NCBI GenBank assembly: GCA_902472555.1
Contig: CABROF010000106.1
Location: 1-8,528, forward strand
DNA from: UMGS1851 sp900555605
Lineage (GTDB): Bacteria > Bacillota > Clostridia > UBA1212 > UBA1255
Direction: 5' to 3'
Length of the DNA stretch: 8,528 nucleotides
The notes below the pieces were generated by a model. That model did not search any database, had not been told where the DNA came from, and was given only the letters and a program-made list of their open reading frames with translations. This document shows positions 6,311 through 8,528 of this stretch, in pieces; positions within the stretch are counted from its first letter, which is position 1; every line of letters starts with the position of its first letter. The position numbers and the translations under genes are program-made.

Positions 6311-6367
6311 CAGGGACCTTCATTTACCATTCCCTTTATACGCATGACGTGTTATCATTTTATTAAC

Positions 6368-6427
6368 ATCGTGAACAAAATAAATTTTCGAAACGATTTA
6401 CGGTATTTACCGGCAGCTGTTCACGAT
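6368..6427 (+). promoter_or_regulatory. Perfect 10-bp inverted repeat upstream of the SH3/C39-like gene
   Basis: ATCGTGAACA (6368-6377) and TGTTCACGAT (6418-6427) are exact reverse complements with arm centres 50 bp apart, about five helical turns. Two smaller palindromes lie between them: TTTCGAAA (6386-6393) and CGGTA-TT-TACCG. A TTAACA hexamer (6363-6368) touches the left arm but has no convincing -10 at normal spacing; TGTTATCAT (6350-6358) is another weak -10 candidate. The right arm ends 16 bases before the AAGGAGA ribosome binding site (6444-6450). It could be a two-site operator allowing DNA looping or a structured 5' UTR. No known riboswitch class was recognised. Confidence 0.45.
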
Positions 6428-6458
6428 TTCATTCACACAGCGGAAGGAGAATGTGCAA

Positions 6459-7439
6459 ATGAAAAAACACTTTACAGTATTTTTGCTTATTTTAACATGT
6501 ACCGTGCTGGCTGTTTCCTTCGGCGCGGTGCCCGGCCGGGCCGCCGGCTTTGGCAGAACCGCCGGAATTGTAACAACGTCCTCCGGGGTATTGAATGTTC
6601 GGAAAAGCAATACCACGGCATCGTCTGTGATCGGTACGCTGCCGAAGGGCGGCTACGTAACGCTGATAGAAAGAACCGGATCCTGGTGGTACGTCCAGTA
6701 CGGGGAAAATCTTTACGGATACTGCTCTGCCGCATATCTGACCGAGGTGTCAGGCAGCACCGCAGGGACGGTTGAAACGGAATCCGGGCGGCTCAATGTC
6801 CGCAGCGGACCCGGGACAGGGTATGCGATTCAAAATCAGCTTGTGAAGGGCGCTGCGCTGGTGGTGCTGTCGGAAAGCGGCGGCTGGTGCAGAATCCTAT
6901 ACAACGGTACAAAGATCGGCTATGTATCCGCAGCGTATGTCAGGACCGCGGACAGCTCCGGCACAGGCGGCGCGATCCGGCTGTCTGCGGCGGATTATAA
7001 GCAGTATGACAGCAGATGGTCTTATATCACATTAGGCACATCCGGCAAGTCCATCAGCCGCATCGGCTGCCTGACCTGCTGTCTGGCAATCACGGAATCC
7101 TATCGGACCGGCAGTACGATTACACCTGACGTCATGGCCTCCCGCCTGACCTATACCTCCGGCGGAAGTGCTTACTGGCCTTCTGCGTATACATTTTATA
7201 CCGGAACCGATTATCTCAGGGCCACGTATCGGCTGCTGCAGGAAGGCAAGCCTGTGATTTTCGGCGGAAAAACCAGCAGCGGCGGTCAGCACTGGGTGGT
7301 GGTTACCGGATTTACCGGAGGGAATACCCTTTCTGCTTCTAATTATACGGTAAATGATCCCGGCTCTGCCCAAAGAACGACGCTGCAGCAGTTCCTCAGC
7401 AGCTATCCGATATTCTATAAGCTGGCCTATTACCGATAA
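6459..7439 (+). CDS. Secreted SH3b-SH3b-C39-like peptidase domain protein
   Basis: 326 residues from the ATG at 6459, eight bases after AAGGAGA; an in-frame GTG at 6453 is too close to the ribosome binding site. Residues 1-28 form a signal peptide ending near GRA-AG. Two bacterial SH3 repeats follow at ~34-98 (GVLNVRKSNTTASSVIGTLPKG...WWYVQYGENLYGYCSAAYL) and ~102-166 (GRLNVRSGPGTGYAIQNQLVKG...WCRILYNGTKIGYVSAAYV), likely binding cell wall. A short Gly/Ser linker leads to a C39-like peptidase domain (~174-326): QYDSRW, the nucleophile region RIGCLTCC with C204, H278 in GQHWVVVTGF, and N299-D300-P in YTVNDPGS. Known family members are papain-fold cysteine peptidases or amidases; the substrate is unknown. 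It probably acts in or on the cell wall. The canonical small residues after the catalytic Cys are replaced by C207-C208. It is a single-gene unit. Confidence 0.9.
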   Translation: MKKHFTVFLLILTCTVLAVSFGAVPGRAAGFGRTAGIVTTSSGVLNVRKSNTTASSVIGTLPKGGYVTLIERTGSWWYVQYGENLYGYCSAAYLTEVSGSTAGTVETESGRLNVRSGPGTGYAIQNQLVKGAALVVLSESGGWCRILYNGTKIGYVSAAYVRTADSSGTGGAIRLSAADYKQYDSRWSYITLGTSGKSISRIGCLTCCLAITESYRTGSTITPDVMASRLTYTSGGSAYWPSAYTFYTGTDYLRATYRLLQEGKPVIFGGKTSSGGQHWVVVTGFTGGNTLSASNYTVNDPGSAQRTTLQQFLSSYPIFYKLAYYR

Positions 7440-7468
7440 TGGATCCGTTTTTATAAAAATCACGGCAC

Positions 7469-7508
7469 AAAGGCCGTCCGGGGAGCACGCCGCCCGGGCG
7501 GCCTTTTT
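7469..7508 (+). terminator. Terminator between the convergent C39-like and M18 genes
   Basis: Bases 7469-7482 pair with 7493-7506 over 14 bp with one G-T wobble, a 10-nt loop, and TTTTT at 7504-7508. It sits 30 bases after the SH3/C39-like stop codon. On the other strand the hairpin is followed by only TTT and then a later T-run, so it may also weakly stop transcription from the M18 gene, which ends at 7540. Confidence 0.87.
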
Positions 7509-7539
7509 CGGCAAATCCGCGAAAGCGGTTTCCGGGTCC

Positions 7540-8528
7540 CTAACAATCGGAGTCCCGGTAAAATGCTGCAAATAGCTTTATCATATAATACGGATCCTGT
7601 GCGCCGGCCAGTTCCCTGGCAGAATGCATGGCAAGCATCGGACTGCCGACATCTACAGTTGTGACACCGTATTGTGCGGACAGCATCGGACCGATGGTGC
7701 TGCCTCCCCGCAGATCGCTGTGAGAAACGTATTCCTGGAAGGGAATCCTGTTTTTTTCACAAAGAAGTTTGAAAAATGCGCTTCCGCGGGCAGATGTGGC
7801 GTAGGACTGCTGCGCGGAGAGCTTCAGCACCGGACCGCCGTTGAGCCTGACGGCGGTGTTGGGGTCCTGCTTTGCTGCGTAGGAGGGATGGGCGGCATGT
7901 GCCATGTCTGCGGACAGCAGAATGGACTTTGACAATGCGCAGTACTGCGCCTCTTCAGAGGCCCCCTGCTTTTCTGCGATGCGGCGCAGAAGCATCTGCA
8001 GCGTATTGCTTTTTGCGCCGCGATCTGAGGAGGAGCCGCACTCCTCATGGTCATAAGCAAAAATAATGACATTTTCGCCGAAAGGCTCTTGGCGGTGAGA
8101 ACGGATCAGGCCCTCAAAGACCGCATGTACCATTGCTCTGTCATCTAATCCGGCGGCGGAAAGAAAGGAGTTGTCATAGCCTGCAAAGCACGCCGGGGAA
8201 ATGTCAAAGGGCACCAGCTCAAAGCTTAAGATATCCGCCGCATCACAGCCTGCGGCTTCGGCGATGCATTGCATAAACGCAGACCTGTCCGTATTCTCGC
8301 CGTCGGCTGCTGTCGGCTGCTGCGCGGTGCCGGCAGAAGCGAAAAAAGGACAAAGCTGGTTTTGAATACTGAATTTTGCATTCTCATTAATTTCCCTGTC
8401 TATATGAATCGCCGCGCTGGGGATCACCGACAGCGGTTTCCGGATACAGATATCCGCGGCTTTTAAGGCGGCTGTTCCATCCTCCCGTATTTCCTTTTTA
8501 TAGATGCGGCCGGCCAGTCGCAGGGGGC
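7540..8528 (-). CDS. M18-family aminopeptidase, C-terminal part (5' end outside window)
   Basis: The frame runs open off the right edge; 328 residues of a protein usually ~430 long are visible. An in-frame GTG at 8427 is not the start, because upstream codons continue the family pattern RKPLSVIPSAAIHIDREIN. M18 enzymes are two-metal (usually Zn) cytoplasmic aminopeptidases that remove N-terminal acidic or other residues and form dodecameric tetrahedral shells. Visible metal-site motifs are: GLDDR (bridging Asp), DHEECGS-x-S-x-x-GA (His at 8047-8049, the two Glu at 8041-8046), SADMAHAAHPSY (Asp at 7906-7908), and MHSARELAGAQD (His at 7624-7626). The first metal-ligand His of the N-terminal region lies outside the window. 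The HSDLRGGSTIGPM and GVTTVDVGSPMLAMHS blocks also match the family. Nothing suggests damage. It is convergent with the SH3/C39-like gene. Confidence 0.94.
   Translation of the reverse strand, partial: PLRLAGRIYKKEIREDGTAALKAADICIRKPLSVIPSAAIHIDREINENAKFSIQNQLCPFFASAGTAQQPTAADGENTDRSAFMQCIAEAAGCDAADILSFELVPFDISPACFAGYDNSFLSAAGLDDRAMVHAVFEGLIRSHRQEPFGENVIIFAYDHEECGSSSDRGAKSNTLQMLLRRIAEKQGASEEAQYCALSKSILLSADMAHAAHPSYAAKQDPNTAVRLNGGPVLKLSAQQSYATSARGSAFFKLLCEKNRIPFQEYVSHSDLRGGSTIGPMLSAQYGVTTVDVGSPMLAMHSARELAGAQDPYYMIKLFAAFYRDSDC

Noticed and set aside
6453..6458. GTG start two codons upstream for the SH3/C39-like protein
   Set aside because: Only two bases separate it from AAGGAGA; the ATG at 6459 has an eight-base spacer and begins a normal signal peptide (MKKH).
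6344..6775. 143-codon + strand frame overlapping the start of the SH3/C39-like gene
   Set aside because: It is out of frame with the signal peptide and SH3 repeats and has no ribosome binding site; it is a shadow of the real gene.
7448..7459. AT-only 12-bp palindrome TTTTTATAAAAA
   Set aside because: It is a simple low-complexity palindrome between the stop codon and the terminator, with no supporting context as an operator.
7032..7571. 179-codon - strand frame opposite the C39-like domain
   Set aside because: It overlaps the real C39-like coding region and the terminator, crosses into the M18 3' end, and has no recognisable domain.
7624..7932. 102-codon + strand frame opposite the M18 gene
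   Set aside because: It is antisense to metal-ligand motifs of M18; there is no ribosome binding site or family match.
8425..8427. GTG as the start of the M18 aminopeptidase
   Set aside because: The frame stays open to the window edge and the upstream codons match the conserved IPSxAIH region, so this Val is internal.
1..8528. CRISPR array, insertion sequence, tRNA/rRNA, phage or defence module
   Set aside because: No regularly spaced repeats, transposase or integrase motifs, tRNA-like cloverleaf or known defence domains were seen on either strand.

Overview
The window is an ordinary-looking chromosomal stretch from a Gram-positive, low-to-mid GC Firmicute, most likely a Clostridia (Lachnospiraceae/Eubacteriales-like) gut-type bacterium. 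The reasons are strong AGGAGG-type ribosome binding sites before every gene, Rho-independent hairpin terminators, a DUF1540 Cys-rich miniprotein, a free-standing E2-like acyltransferase of the clostridial type, a PMCA/SERCA-like bacterial Ca2+-ATPase, an SH3b + C39-like secreted protein and an M18 aminopeptidase. No rRNA, tRNA, CRISPR, insertion sequence, phage or defence gene is visible.

Layout. (i) 2-1551, + strand: two AraC-family regulators overlapping by 4 bp; the first is cut by the left edge. (ii) 1544-1830: a promoter with a perfect TATAAT and a palindrome over its -35 region, a leader inverted repeat touching the Shine-Dalgarno, and a 58-residue DUF1540 gene. (iii) 1864-3600: a terminator, an extended -10 promoter, a two-gene unit (E2-like acyltransferase whose motif His is Glu, then a small lipoprotein) and a strong terminator. 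(iv) 3668-6310: a leader inverted repeat overlapping the Shine-Dalgarno, a type II P-type cation ATPase, and a 22-bp hairpin. (v) 6368-7508: a leader with a perfect 10-bp inverted repeat, a secreted SH3-SH3-C39-like protein and a terminator. (vi) 7540-8528, - strand: the C-terminal three quarters of an M18 aminopeptidase, convergent with (v) and truncated by the right edge.

Each unit has its own promoter or terminator, so these look like independent housekeeping or envelope units rather than one pathway. The only clear co-transcription links are the AraC pair and the acyltransferase-lipoprotein pair. The AraC pair may also control the DUF1540 gene immediately downstream, because that gene's promoter has no recognisable -35.

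I did not find a large undescribed system. The signals most worth checking are cis-regulatory: three of the five unit starts carry an inverted repeat whose 3' arm abuts, overlaps or closely precedes the Shine-Dalgarno. On the protein side, they are the His-to-Glu change in the acyltransferase motif and the Gln at the ATPase M8 calcium-ligand position. All intergenic gaps are shorter than 300 bases.
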